Shown here: piece after piece, positions 8,145 through 16,920 of the stretch
Position numbering within the stretch: the first letter of the stretch is position 1
Layout: the number at the start of each line of letters is the position of its first letter
Source of the DNA: Chitinophagaceae bacterium
GTDB taxonomy: Bacteria; Bacteroidota; Bacteroidia; Chitinophagales; Chitinophagaceae
Assembly (NCBI GenBank): GCA_016710165.1
Contig: JADJLJ010000001.1
Coordinates: 930,001-994,000, forward strand
DNA: 64,000 bases
Reading direction: 5' to 3'
Made by a program: the position numbers and the translations under genes
The notes under the pieces: generated by a model
Databases searched by the model: none
The model's input: only the letters and a program-made list of their open reading frames with translations
Told to the model about the DNA's origin: nothing

Positions 8145-9368
8145 ATGGACTTACAATCAATAAAAAACCGTTTTGGCATCATCGGCAATTCGCCTGGCCT
8201 TAACCATGCATTAAATGTGGCGGTGCAGGTGGCTGCCACCGACCTCAGCGTACTCATCACCGGGGAAAGTGGTGTGGGCAAGGAAGTATTCTCCCAGATC
8301 ATTCATTCCTTAAGCGCCAGGAAGCATAACCCGTTCATTGCCGTGAACTGCGGCGCCATTCCCGAAGGAACGATCGATTCGGAATTGTTCGGGCATGAAA
8401 AAGGTTCCTTCACCGGTGCGGTTGACAGCCGCAAGGGATATTTTGAGACCGTGAACGGGGGCACCATATTCCTGGATGAGATCGGCGAGTTGCCGCTGGG
8501 TACACAGGCCAGGTTATTACGTGTACTGGAAGCCGGCGAATACATACGGGTGGGCAGCAGCAAGGTGCAGAAGACCGATGTACGGGTGATCGCCGCCACC
8601 AACAAAGAACTCATCGAGTCAACACAGGTACATAAGTTCCGGGAAGACCTCTATTACCGGTTGAATACCGTGCCCATTAAAGTACCTGCCTTACGGGAAA
8701 GAAAGGAAGACATCATCCTGCTGTTCCGCAAATTCGTGAACGATTTTTCAGATAAATACAAAGCCGTGCCCGTGCAGCTGGATGAAGGAGCGAAAGAGGT
8801 GTTAATTAACTATACCTGGCCGGGCAATGTGCGGGAACTGAAGAATATTGCAGAACAGATATCGGTATTAAGCAGGGATAAAGTGATCGATGCAAACACC
8901 ATGCGCACCTTTCTGCCCGAACACAATTATTCCCGCCTGCCGGTGCTGGCCGGTGGCCATGGCGTGGTAAGCCAGTCGGAATTTGCAAACGAACGGGAGA
9001 TCCTGTACAAGCTTTTCTTCGACATGAAGAAAGATGTGAACGAGCTGAAGAAGATGTTCTACGACCTGTTGCAGAACCCGAACCTGGCACAGCATGCACC
9101 CGTTTTTAATGAACAACCCTTTACCGAAGTGCACAGCAATGTGCCCAACCTGTCGGCGGCAAAACCTGTTTTTCTCCCGCACAACGGACAGCCCATTGAC
9201 CAGCATGAAGACGTGGAAGAATCGCTGAGCATTATGGACAAGGAAAAAGAACTCATCATAAAAGCATTGAAGAAACACAAGGGAAAACGCAAGGATGCAT
9301 CACTCGACCTGGGCATCAGCGAACGTACTTTGTACCGTAAATTAAAAGAGTATGATATTGAAGAATAA
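8145..9368 (+). CDS. Sigma-54-dependent transcriptional activator, Fis family
   Basis: 407 residues. An AAA+ sigma54-interaction domain occupies about residues 10-245: Walker A 'GESGVGKE', the sigma54-contact loop 'GSFTGA' (a variant of GAFTGA), Walker B-like 'GGTIFLDEIGEL', and 'TWPGNVREL' of the sensor II region. A C-terminal Fis-type helix-turn-helix follows ('LIIKALKKHKGKRKDASLDLGISERTLYRKL', shown by its key residues L-G-I-S-x-R-T-L-Y-R-K-L). There is no N-terminal receiver domain, so activity is probably controlled by another input. The central linker (about 270-360) is low complexity. Its stop overlaps the ATG of lptE, consistent with an operon with LptE and SecG. Confidence 0.92.
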   Translation: MDLQSIKNRFGIIGNSPGLNHALNVAVQVAATDLSVLITGESGVGKEVFSQIIHSLSARKHNPFIAVNCGAIPEGTIDSELFGHEKGSFTGAVDSRKGYFETVNGGTIFLDEIGELPLGTQARLLRVLEAGEYIRVGSSKVQKTDVRVIAATNKELIESTQVHKFREDLYYRLNTVPIKVPALRERKEDIILLFRKFVNDFSDKYKAVPVQLDEGAKEVLINYTWPGNVRELKNIAEQISVLSRDKVIDANTMRTFLPEHNYSRLPVLAGGHGVVSQSEFANEREILYKLFFDMKKDVNELKKMFYDLLQNPNLAQHAPVFNEQPFTEVHSNVPNLSAAKPVFLPHNGQPIDQHEDVEESLSIMDKEKELIIKALKKHKGKRKDASLDLGISERTLYRKLKEYDIEE

Positions 9369-9966
9369 AAACGACAACAGACCACAGACAACAGACCACA
9401 GAAGACATTGCCCGAACAGCAGTAGCCTGCTGTCTGTCATCGGTGGTCGGTCGTCGCTCGTCGGTGGTCGTATACTCCTTGGCCTGATATTTATGGGCAT
9501 CTTCAACTTCGCCACCTGCAAATACGGATTCAAGGATGCCGCCCCCATTCCGCAGGAAGTGAAAACCTTCCGCGTGAATTATTTTGAGAACAGGGCCGAA
9601 TATAAGAACCCGCAACTAAGCCCGCAGCTTACCGAAAAACTGAAACAAAAGATAATCAGCACCACCCGGCTCCGCCAGACCAATGACGACGATGCCCATT
9701 ACGATATCAGCGGTTATGTTTCCGGCTACCAGATCACTTCCACCGGGGTTACCGGCAGCAGTACAAGTCTCAACCGCCTTACGGCCAATTTTCATGTTAT
9801 CTTTAAGAATACCCTGGATGAAAAGAAGAATTTTGAAGGGGATGTGACCTACAGCATCGACTTTGATGCCAACCTCAGCCTTTCACAGGTGGAAACACAG
9901 AAGAACGAGGAGATCGTGAAGAATCTTACCGATGCCATTTTCAACAAAATATTTTCCAACTGGTAA
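9352..9966 (+). CDS. lptE: LptE family LPS-assembly lipoprotein
   Basis: The mature part, from about residue 60 on, matches Bacteroidetes LptE: 'CKYGFKDAAPIPQEVKTFRV', then 'NPQLSPQLTEKLKQKI' and 'DISGYVSGYQITSTGV'. LptE plugs the LptD beta-barrel that inserts lipopolysaccharide into the outer membrane. The signal segment ILLGLIFMGIFNFATC is hydrophobic and ends with a candidate lipid-anchor cysteine, though the lipobox is not canonical. The only ATG ahead of that segment is 9352, overlapping the previous gene by 17 bp. Starting there reads about 35 residues through a repeat element (9370-9470), giving an unusually long n-region. ATG 9493 would leave almost no signal peptide. Confidence 0.8.
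   Translation: MILKNKNDNRPQTTDHRRHCPNSSSLLSVIGGRSSLVGGRILLGLIFMGIFNFATCKYGFKDAAPIPQEVKTFRVNYFENRAEYKNPQLSPQLTEKLKQKIISTTRLRQTNDDDAHYDISGYVSGYQITSTGVTGSSTSLNRLTANFHVIFKNTLDEKKNFEGDVTYSIDFDANLSLSQVETQKNEEIVKNLTDAIFNKIFSNW
9370..9470. repeat. Palindromic repeat inside the 5' end of lptE
   Basis: Two ACAACAGACCACAG units (from about 9373 and 9387) lead into ACAGCAG-tagc-CTGCTGT (a perfect 7-bp stem, about 9416-9433) and then GGTGGTCGGTCGTCG / CTCGTCGGTGGTC (about 9443-9470), an imperfect inverse of the first part. The element has no stop codon in the lptE frame. Confidence 0.65.
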
Positions 9967-9979
9967 ACCACCGGCAACC

Positions 9980-10936
9980 ATGCAGCATAACCAGGCATTA
10001 TTCGAATCGTTGTTCAAAAGAAATTTCTCCGACCCGGGGAATAAAAATTTCCTGGAAGGGATAACGGCCGCCCACCCTTATTTTTCGCCGGCACAGTTTT
10101 ACCTGCTGCAACGAACGGATGAAGGTACCGCTGCATTTGAAGAACAGGCCGGCAAAACAAATATCTTCTTTAATAATCCCCTTTGGCTCAATTTTCAACT
10201 GCAGCAGACCGAGCCGGAGACGCTAAAAGAAGCAACCGTGATAGCGGGATCCGCACCTGAAATACAGGAGGCTGAAAATATAGTTGAACCCGAACCGGTA
10301 AAAGTTGATCTTCCTGTTATTGAAAACATAACAGAAACAAAAACAGAACCCGAACCTGAATTTGAACCCGAACCGGTAATGACAGAGTTGCCTGTTATGG
10401 AGAATATCACAAAAACAGAACCCGAACCTGAATTTGAACCCGAACCGGTAATGACAGAGTTGCCTGTTATGGAGAACATAACAAAAACAGAACCCGAACC
10501 CGAATTTGAGCCCGAACCCCTGAAAATAGAATTAAAACTTCCTGAAGAAAAGAATATAACGGATGACCTGCCGCTCTTTGAACCCATGCACATGGTTGAT
10601 TATTTTGCATCGCAGGGTATAAAACTGGGTGAAGAAGTGCAGGCAGGGGACAAACTGGGCAAACAACTGAAAAGTTTCACCGAATGGCTCAAGACCATGA
10701 AGAAAGTGCATACGGTTGCCACGGCAGAAGAAACCATTAAAACAGATCTGACCGTGGAGGCACTGGCCGAAATGAGCAATACGGAAAACGAAGTGATCAC
10801 AGAAGCCATGGCCGAGGTGTTTGCCCGGCAGGGAAAGACGGGCAGGGCCATGGAAGTGTACCAAAAATTAAGTTTGCTCAATCCTGCCAAAAGCGCTTAC
10901 TTTGCAGCCAAAATAGAAAATTTAAAAGGAGCATAA
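9980..10936 (+). CDS. Hypothetical protein with Glu/Pro-rich 24-residue repeats
   Basis: About 318 residues starting MQHNQALFESLFKRNF; the ATG at 9932 in the same frame would overlap lptE, so 9980 is preferred. The N-terminal 70 residues are compact ('HPYFSPAQFYLLQ'). The middle (about 100-190) holds tandem 24-residue repeats 'EPEPEFEPEPVMTELPVMEN...' encoded by 72-bp DNA repeats from about 10343 to 10520. The C-terminal region (about 225-318) is helical and ends with 'AMAEVFARQGKTGRAMEVYQ', which looks like a single TPR-like helix pair. It is 1 bp from secG, so it is probably co-expressed with lptE and secG, suggesting an envelope-related role. I do not recognise a family with a known function. 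Confidence 0.75.
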   Translation: MQHNQALFESLFKRNFSDPGNKNFLEGITAAHPYFSPAQFYLLQRTDEGTAAFEEQAGKTNIFFNNPLWLNFQLQQTEPETLKEATVIAGSAPEIQEAENIVEPEPVKVDLPVIENITETKTEPEPEFEPEPVMTELPVMENITKTEPEPEFEPEPVMTELPVMENITKTEPEPEFEPEPLKIELKLPEEKNITDDLPLFEPMHMVDYFASQGIKLGEEVQAGDKLGKQLKSFTEWLKTMKKVHTVATAEETIKTDLTVEALAEMSNTENEVITEAMAEVFARQGKTGRAMEVYQKLSLLNPAKSAYFAAKIENLKGA

Positions 10937-10937
10937 C

Positions 10938-11294
10938 ATGTTAATATTATTCGGAATTTTAGTGATACTTGCCTCGGTGATACTTGGTCTCATCGTATTG
11001 ATCCAGAACCCCAAGGGGGGCGGCCTGTCTTCCAGCTTTGGCGGATTCGGCAACCAGATCATGGGCGTAAAACAAACCACCGATGTGCTGGAAAAAGGCA
11101 CCTGGTTGTTTGCAGCCATTGTAGCCATCCTGTGCATCACTTCACCGGCCTTTATACCAAAAGAAGGCAGCAATGCCAACAGCGAAAGCAAGGACCTGAT
11201 CGAAGGCGTTTCAACCAAAACACCGGCCACCACACCGGCTAATACGGCCACACCGCCTGTTCAGAAAGCACCGGATACCAACACAGCTAAATAA
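10938..11294 (+). CDS. secG: Preprotein translocase subunit SecG
   Basis: 118 residues. Two membrane helices ('LFGILVILASVILGLIVLIQ' and 'GTWLFAAIVAILCITSPAF') flank the conserved loop 'NPKGGGLSSSFGG' that is diagnostic for SecG. SecG associates with SecYE and assists preprotein translocation in the inner membrane. The C-terminal tail is Thr/Ala/Pro-rich and poorly conserved, as is usual in this phylum. It is the last gene of the sigma54 activator-lptE-hypothetical-secG cluster and is followed by a terminator. Confidence 0.95.
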   Translation: MLILFGILVILASVILGLIVLIQNPKGGGLSSSFGGFGNQIMGVKQTTDVLEKGTWLFAAIVAILCITSPAFIPKEGSNANSESKDLIEGVSTKTPATTPANTATPPVQKAPDTNTAK

Positions 11295-11313
11295 TATTTT
11301 ACAAAGATTTCTG

Positions 11314-11345
11314 AACCCCGTCGTTAACCGGCGGGGTTTTTTCTT
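11314..11345 (+). terminator. Rho-independent terminator after secG
   Basis: Stem AACCCCG / CGGGGTT (11314-11320 and 11332-11338) followed by a run of T. Confidence 0.85.
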
Positions 11346-11408
11346 TTATTTTGTTGAACACAAAACATGGTAGTACAGCAGTTTTAAAAAATGGATGTCA
11401 GCCTTTGT

Positions 11409-11484
11409 CAGCCTGAGCCCGTCGAAGGGTGTCGAAGGCGATTTAGCAGGTTGATTTGCTTTAAAATCCCGATTGCTATCGGGA
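11409..11484. repeat. Dispersed repeats: CCTGAGCCCGTCGAAGG and TCCCGATTGCTATCGGGA
   Basis: Between secG and mltG: CAGCCTGAGCCCGTCGAAGG at 11409-11428, related to the CCTGAG...GTCGAAGG repeat inside mazG (60936-60972), and the palindrome TCCCGATTGCTATCGGGA at 11467-11484, related to copies at about 31966, 32096 and 32368. Confidence 0.7.
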
Positions 11485-11537
11485 CAGCCTGACAGGGTTT
11501 GTAGTACAAATTTTTCAGCTGATGCGCTACCCAAAAC

Positions 11538-12552
11538 ATGATGAGTAAGAAAATAATTCTCAGTACCCTTTTCATTTTACTGGCTGCAGCAGGCTTTTTA
11601 GCCTGGCAGGTTTTCGGTCCCACCGTATCGGCCCCGGAGGGAAAATATTTCTACATTAAGACCGGGTCAGGTTATGACGATGTGAAAACTGACCTGGTTG
11701 ATAAAAAGATCATCCGCAATGTCTTTTCTTTGACCGCATCGCCAGGCAGATCAAATATAACAGGGCGGTAAAGGCCGGGCGCTACCAGGTAAAGGATGGA
11801 ACAAGCCTGTTCAGCCTCATCCGTATGCTGCGATCGGGCAGGCAGGCCCCGGTGAACCTGGTCATCACCAAGCTAAGGACCAGGGAAGACCTTGCACAAA
11901 AATGGCTGTGAATTTTGAAGCGGATTCTGCTGCGTTTGCCCGGGTCATGACGGATGCGGAACTGCTGAGATCCTGGCACCTCGACAGCAATACAATAATG
12001 ACGGCCGTGATACCAAATACCTATTCTTTTTTATGGAATACAACACCCGAAAAGATATTCAGCAAGCTGGTGAAGGAGAAAGAAAAGTTCTGGAATGAAA
12101 AAAGACTTGCCGGGGCAAAAGCGTTGCAACTGGGTCCCGAACAGGTTTATACCCTGGCCAGTATCGTGGAAGAAGAAACGAACAAGGAAGAAGACAAAGG
12201 AAAGATCGCCCGTGTGTACCTGAACCGCATGCAAAAAGGGATGAAGCTGCAGGCCGACCCCACGGTGAAATTTGCCATGAAGAATTTTGAACTGAAACGC
12301 ATCTTGGAGAAACACCTCTCGTATGCATCGCCGTACAATACGTACCAGAACAGCGGGCTGCCCCCGGGCCCCATCTGCACGCCATCATCCAAAACAATTG
12401 ATGCGGTATTGAATGCCCCCGCCACCAATTATATATTCTTTGTGGCAAGGCCCGATTGGTCGGGACTGTCTAATTTTTCTGAAACCTATGCCGAACATCA
12501 GCTCCATGCAAAAAATTACCAGCGCTTTCTGGACAGCGTCAACATCCGGTAA
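11538..12552 (+). CDS. mltG: Endolytic murein transglycosylase MltG (YceG-like), two frameshifts
   Basis: MltG cleaves nascent peptidoglycan strands at the inner membrane. The N-terminus is a membrane anchor (KKIILSTLFILLAAAGFLAW). The catalytic region is 'LASIVEEETNKEEDKGKIA', with the family's active-site Glu, followed by 'VYLNRMQKGMKLQADPTV' and 'SGLPPGPICTPS'. The frame breaks twice: near 11730, where 'gtcttttctttgacc' needs one more T to continue as 'FDRIARQIKYNRAVKAGRYQV', and near 11896, where 'gcacaaaaatgg' has five A and six restore 'EDLAQKMAVNF'. The pieces visible in single frames are 11538-11771 and 11902-12552. Repaired length is about 338 residues, normal for the family. Both breaks are in or next to homopolymers. 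Confidence 0.88.
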
Positions 12553-12600
12553 ATCTTAGCCAGTATGTTGTAGCTTTGGGTTAATCAATGAACGATCGCT

Positions 12601-13575
12601 TTGACCAAAATTGAACGCATCATCATCACCAGTTTCCCGGTTGCTTTTATCCTAGGTAAAAGCAAACACTGGTACCTGCCCGGTTTTGAGGGCGTACCGC
12701 TGTATGATGTGGGAAGATTTTTTTTAGGACAGGTGAAAACCGTTGGTCTGACAGAAAGGGCTTCGGCCATTGCCTACAACTTCATCATGGCCATACCGCC
12801 ATCATTCTTATTCCTGTTCACGCTGATCCCGCACCTGCCTTTCATAAAAAAGAAGGATATCCTCAAACAACTCACGCTTATCATAAAAGACATCATCCCG
12901 GCAGAAGGGTATAATAAGAACATCATCAACTTTATTGACGACACTTTTTTTAAGACCCCTGTCTTTGGATTACTGTCCTTTGGATTGCTGCTGGCACTTT
13001 TCTTTGCCTCCAATGCCATGATGGGCATCATGCGTTCGTTCAATAAGAATTACATCGGTTTTGCAAAAAGAAAGGGGCTGCACGACCGCTGGGTTGCCAT
13101 CCGCCTTACCACACTTATTTTCGGGCTGGTGCTTGGCTGCCTGATCCTGCTCATCACCCAGGGCGCCGTTTTAAAATGGTTTGGTCTCAAAAGTGAATTC
13201 TGGCGCTACCTCATCCTGTATGCCCGGTGGATCGTAATCATTGCCCTTGTTTTCTACTCCATCGCCTTTATCTATAAATATGCCCCGGCCGTTCATAAAA
13301 AATGGAGACTGGTCTCCCCGGGCAGCATCCTGGCCACCTTCCTGTGCATCCTGGCCACACTGGGTTTCTCAGAATTTGTGAACAATTTCGGCAGTTACAA
13401 TGCCCTGTACGGCTCCATTGGAACCATCATCGTTCTGATGGCACTCATTTTCATCAATTCGCTGGTGCTGCTGATCGGTTTCGAACTCAACGTAAGCATC
13501 AAATCCCTGCGGGCCATTGCCGAAAGAAGGGATGCCCACGAAAAGGAACTGGCCGGCAAAGAAAAAAATACATGA
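12601..13575 (+). CDS. YihY/virulence factor BrkB family membrane protein
   Basis: About 324 residues with six membrane helices. The family hallmark 'LTERASAIAYNFIMAIPPSFLFLFTLIP' (seen in parts) near residue 55 and 'FVNNFGSYNALYGSIGTIIVLMALIFI' near residue 260 identify the YihY/BrkB family, whose function is not settled. The frame opens at TTG 12601. An ATG at 12588 is in another frame; removing one T from 'cgctttgacc' would join it as MNDRLTKIERI, so the true start may be 12588 with an extra base in the sequence. The C-terminus is charged (EKELAGKEKNT). Confidence 0.85.
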   Translation: MTKIERIIITSFPVAFILGKSKHWYLPGFEGVPLYDVGRFFLGQVKTVGLTERASAIAYNFIMAIPPSFLFLFTLIPHLPFIKKKDILKQLTLIIKDIIPAEGYNKNIINFIDDTFFKTPVFGLLSFGLLLALFFASNAMMGIMRSFNKNYIGFAKRKGLHDRWVAIRLTTLIFGLVLGCLILLITQGAVLKWFGLKSEFWRYLILYARWIVIIALVFYSIAFIYKYAPAVHKKWRLVSPGSILATFLCILATLGFSEFVNNFGSYNALYGSIGTIIVLMALIFINSLVLLIGFELNVSIKSLRAIAERRDAHEKELAGKEKNT

Positions 13576-13627
13576 GTGGTCATTTTTGACCGGTTCTCTT
13601 TCTTAACTTTAATAAAAACACGTTACC

Positions 13628-14224
13628 ATGAAAAAGACATTATTTGCATTTGCTGCCATGGCCACACTTGCCTTCACCGTTGGTGACCCGTTGCCCATCG
13701 GCAGTGCCATGCCCAGGGCCGACCTGAAGATGAAAGACATTTCCGGTAAAGAGGTCGCCATGAAAGATGCCGCCAAAGAAAACGGCGTACTGGTGATGTT
13801 CAGTTGCAACACCTGCCCCTATGTGATCAAGAACCAGCAACGCACCCTCGCCATCAGTGAGTATGCCATCAAAATGAAGATAGGCGTCATCCTGCTCAAC
13901 AGCAATGAGGCATACCGGGGCAACGAAGACAGTTTTGACGCCATGAAAGAATATGCCAAAGAGCAGGGATACCAGTGGAATTATGTGATCGATAAAGACC
14001 ATGTGGTGGCCGATGCCTTCGGCGCCAACCGCACCCCGGAATGTTTCTTATTCGACAAGAACCTGAAACTGGTATATCATGGTGCCATTGACGACAGTCC
14101 ATCTGATGTAAGCGCTGTAAAAAGGATCCACCTGCAGGAGGCCATTAATGAATTGACAACAGGCAAGGAGGTTTCTGTGAAAGAAAGCCGGAGTGTGGGC
14201 TGTACGATAAAGAGGAAGAGCTAG
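13628..14224 (+). CDS. Secreted redoxin/thioredoxin-like protein
   Basis: 198 residues with a signal peptide (MKKTLFAFAAMATLAFTVG). The mature part has a thioredoxin fold of the AhpC/TSA-redoxin type: 'MFSCNTCPYVIKNQQRT' gives a C-N-T-C active site, with 'GANRTPECFLFDKN' supplying the cis-Pro-like region before a strand. The exported location suggests periplasmic thiol-disulfide or peroxide chemistry. The exact substrate is unknown. The neighbouring gene on the other strand is also an exported thioredoxin-like protein. Confidence 0.85.
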   Translation: MKKTLFAFAAMATLAFTVGDPLPIGSAMPRADLKMKDISGKEVAMKDAAKENGVLVMFSCNTCPYVIKNQQRTLAISEYAIKMKIGVILLNSNEAYRGNEDSFDAMKEYAKEQGYQWNYVIDKDHVVADAFGANRTPECFLFDKNLKLVYHGAIDDSPSDVSAVKRIHLQEAINELTTGKEVSVKESRSVGCTIKRKS

Positions 14225-14317
14225 GAATTTGTGGTTTGTAGTTTGTGGTTGGGACCCTGAGAATTAAAACGCTTTTATAAATAAATATTGGCTTGTTTCG
14301 GGAGAGCCGGGCTTTTT

Positions 14318-14821
14318 TTATTGTGCAATGGTTGGTTTTATGATGGCTTCTTTGATCATGGTCTCAAAATCCGCTGCACCCATCTCCCCTTCTGTAAATT
14401 TCCGGTAACCCGTTTTGTTGTTAACCACAATGGTGGAAGGAATGGAACCACTCCACTTCACATCGATCATCGGGCAGAAATGATCGGCATTGGTCTCATC
14501 CAGCCATACAATGGGTACATTGTACTTATTCTTTTTGGCAAAGGCGGCGATCCGGGAAGGGTAATAGGATGCCAGGTCAAGACTCACCAGCAGCAGTTTC
14601 ACCTTCTGCTTTTCATACTTCTTCACGATCCGTATAAAGTCGGGGATCTCGGCAATACAGGGTTTGCAGAAAGTGGCCCAGAAATTAACCACGTAAACCG
14701 TATCGTTGTTCTTTGTGTATGATTTCACCACATCCTCTATCTTCCATTTGCGTATGGACTGGCTGTGGGCAAACCCAACAAATAAAATAAGTGTAAGGAG
14801 AAAAAGCATTCGTTTGACCAT
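14318..14821 (-). CDS. TlpA-like exported thioredoxin family protein
   Basis: 167 residues when started at the ATG complementary to 14819-14821 (MVKRMLFLLTLILFVGFAHS), which gives a clean signal peptide; the open frame extends further upstream through repeat DNA and is not believable there. The active site is 'NFWATFCKPCIAEIPDF' (C-K-P-C), and 'SIPSTIVVN' supplies the cis-Pro. TlpA/ResA-like proteins reduce disulfides in the periplasm, often for cytochrome maturation; two diheme cytochromes c lie further along at 18.7-20.8 kb, but no linkage is shown. It converges with the redoxin gene before it. Confidence 0.88.
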   Translation of the reverse strand: MVKRMLFLLTLILFVGFAHSQSIRKWKIEDVVKSYTKNNDTVYVVNFWATFCKPCIAEIPDFIRIVKKYEKQKVKLLLVSLDLASYYPSRIAAFAKKNKYNVPIVWLDETNADHFCPMIDVKWSGSIPSTIVVNNKTGYRKFTEGEMGAADFETMIKEAIIKPTIAQ

Positions 14822-14876
14822 ACTTAAAAATACAGAGAATTGTGGAAGTGTGGGGCTAAAAAAAGTTACATCAATT

Positions 14877-15037
14877 GAACCACATAGGAACATAGGAAAC
14901 ATAGTCTTGTATCTTCTGGAAAATGCGGAAGGGGCTGGCTAAAAAAAGTTAAACCAAGCAAATACATCTGAACCACATAGGAACATGGGAAACATAGTCT
15001 TGTATCTTCTCTGTGCCCTATGTGCCTATGTGGTTCA
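14877..15037. repeat. AACCACATAGGAAC repeat: two direct copies and one inverted
   Basis: GAACCACATAGGAACATAGG (from 14877) and GAACCACATAGGAACATGGG (from about 14970) begin two 41-bp copies with one mismatch, both preceded by a similar GGCTAAAAAAAGTTA string. An inverted partial copy, CTATGTGCCTATGTGGTTC, ends at about 15037. Diverged copies in inverse orientation occur at 51902-51984. This repeat fills most of the 316-bp gap before lpdA. Confidence 0.8.
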
Positions 15038-15137
15038 AAGTTTTTTTCTCCCCCTAAATTAGCGTTTGGCCGATACCCCGTTTCAGGCTAAATTTGCCTC
15101 TCATTTAACATTCAACATTTAAAATTCATCATTTCAT

Positions 15138-16525
15138 ATGGCATACGACGTAATTGTTCTCGGAAGCGGCCCCGGTGGTTATCCTGCCGCGATCAGGGCC
15201 AGCCAGCTCGGTAAAAAAGTGGCGATCGTGGAAAGAGAAAGCCTCGGAGGCATCTGCCTCAACTGGGGTTGCATCCCCACCAAGGCTTTGTTGAAAAGCG
15301 CCCAGGTATATGAGTATGCAAAACATGCATCCACCTATGGCGTAAAAGCCGACAACGTGGGCGCCGATTTCGAAGGCGTTGTAAAACGCAGCCGCGGCGT
15401 GGCCGATAAGATGAGCAAGGGTGTACAGTTTTTGATGAAGAAGAATAAGATCGACGTGGTAATGGGTAATGGAAAGCTCATTGCAGCAAACAAATTAGAA
15501 GTAACTGCAGCCGATGGAAGCAAACAGGTGCTGGAAGCAAAGAACATCATCATCGCCACAGGGGGCAGGGCACGCCAGCTGCCCAGCATGCCCATTGATG
15601 GCAAAAAGATAATCGGTTACCGGGAGGCGATGGTTCTTCCCCAGCAGCCAAAGAGCATGATCATCTGCGGAAGCGGGGCCATCGGTTCTGAGTTTGCCTA
15701 TTTCTATAACAGCCTGGGAACAAAGGTCACCATCGTGGAGTTTATGCCACGGGTAGTACCGGTTGAAGATGAAGAGATCAGCAAGGAACTGGAAAGGCAG
15801 TTCAGAAAGCAGGGCATGACCATCATGACCAACGCTGAAGTTACCAGCGTGGATACCAGCGGTAATGGCGTGAAGGCAAAAGTAAAGACCCAGGCCGGCG
15901 AAGAAATACTGGAAGCAGATATTTTATTAAGCGCTGTGGGCGTGGTTGCCAATATTGAGAACATCGGGCTGGAAGCCCTGGGCATTAAAACAGATAAAGG
16001 AAAGATTCTGGTGAATGCGCTTGGCCAGACCAATATACCCACCATTTACGCCATTGGTGACTGTACACCCGGGCAGGCCCTTGCACACGTGGCCAGCAAG
16101 GAAGGCATCAATGCAGCCGAACATTTATGCGGGCACAATCCGCAGCCGATGGATTACAACAATATACCCGGCTGTACCTATTGCACACCGGAAATTGCCA
16201 GCGTGGGATATACTGAAAAAGCGGCCAAAGATGCCGGTTATGAAGTAAAGTGGGCAAGTTCCCCTTTATGGCCAGCGGCAAGGCCAGCGCTGCCGGAGCC
16301 ACCGAAGGTTTTGTAAAAGTAATTTACGATGCCAAATATGGCGAATTCCTGGGATGCCATATGATCGGCATGAACGTAACGGAAATGATCGCCGAGGCAG
16401 TCGTTGCCCGCAAACTGGAAACAACGGCTCACGAAATACTGAATGCAGTACACCCCCACCCAACCATGAGCGAAGGATTGAAAGAAGCAACAGCCGTGGC
16501 GTATGGTGAGGCTACGGATGTGTAA
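15138..16525 (+). CDS. lpdA: Dihydrolipoyl dehydrogenase (one frameshift)
   Basis: FAD-dependent E3 component that reoxidises dihydrolipoamide in 2-oxo-acid dehydrogenase complexes. Seen in order: FAD-binding 'VLGSGPGGYPAAIRA', redox disulfide 'GGICLNWGCIPTKALL', NAD-binding 'ICGSGAIGSEFAYF', 'YAIGDCTPGQALAHVAS', and the C-terminal catalytic 'NAVHPHPTMSEGLKEA' with the His-x-His...Glu. The frame breaks near 16247, where 'gtaaagtgggcaag' needs another G to read 'VKVGKFPFMASGKASA'; single-frame pieces are 15138-16316 and 16250-16525. Repaired length is about 462 residues, normal. No other subunits of the complex are adjacent; a terminator follows. Confidence 0.93.
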
Positions 16526-16549
16526 ATGAAAAAACTCCTGACTTATTGT

Positions 16550-16576
16550 ATCCCACCAAATGGTGGGATTTTTTTG
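16550..16576 (+). terminator. Rho-independent terminator after lpdA
   Basis: Perfect stem ATCCCACCA / TGGTGGGAT with a 2-nt loop, followed by T6. Confidence 0.92.
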
Positions 16577-16589
16577 TACGCCGTGGCGT

Positions 16590-16688
16590 GGTCTTTGACC
16601 AGCCACCAGGGCAAGCCACCGAAGCAATTGCTCTAGCTTCCACCTTTTTTCCCGTGAAAACAGCATTCGTTCCGGCTGGTCAAAGACC
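16590..16688. repeat. 15-bp inverted repeat with a 69-bp loop in a 395-bp gap
   Basis: GGTCTTTGACCAGCC (16590-16604) is exactly inverted as GGCTGGTCAAAGACC (16674-16688). Nothing coding is apparent between lpdA and bshC; the rest of the gap holds a string 'atctgtgctgatctgtgg' near 16830 typical of non-coding repeats. Confidence 0.75.
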
Positions 16689-16920
16689 AGGCCGGGGCGA
16701 AAAGAGATATCTCCGTTGCTCTGTGTTGTATTTCCTCTTCGCCGTGGTTGGTGTTCCCGGGCTACCCGTAAGCCAACTCTTAAAATCTAAGTACGCGGGG
16801 ACGAAGATGATCTGTGGCTATCTGAGAAAATAATCTGTGCTGATCTGTGGTTAAAAAATCAATTCGCTGAATTAATCCGGGTTTCTTCAACAGGTAGGAG
16901 TGTCACCAATCCAAAAGAAA

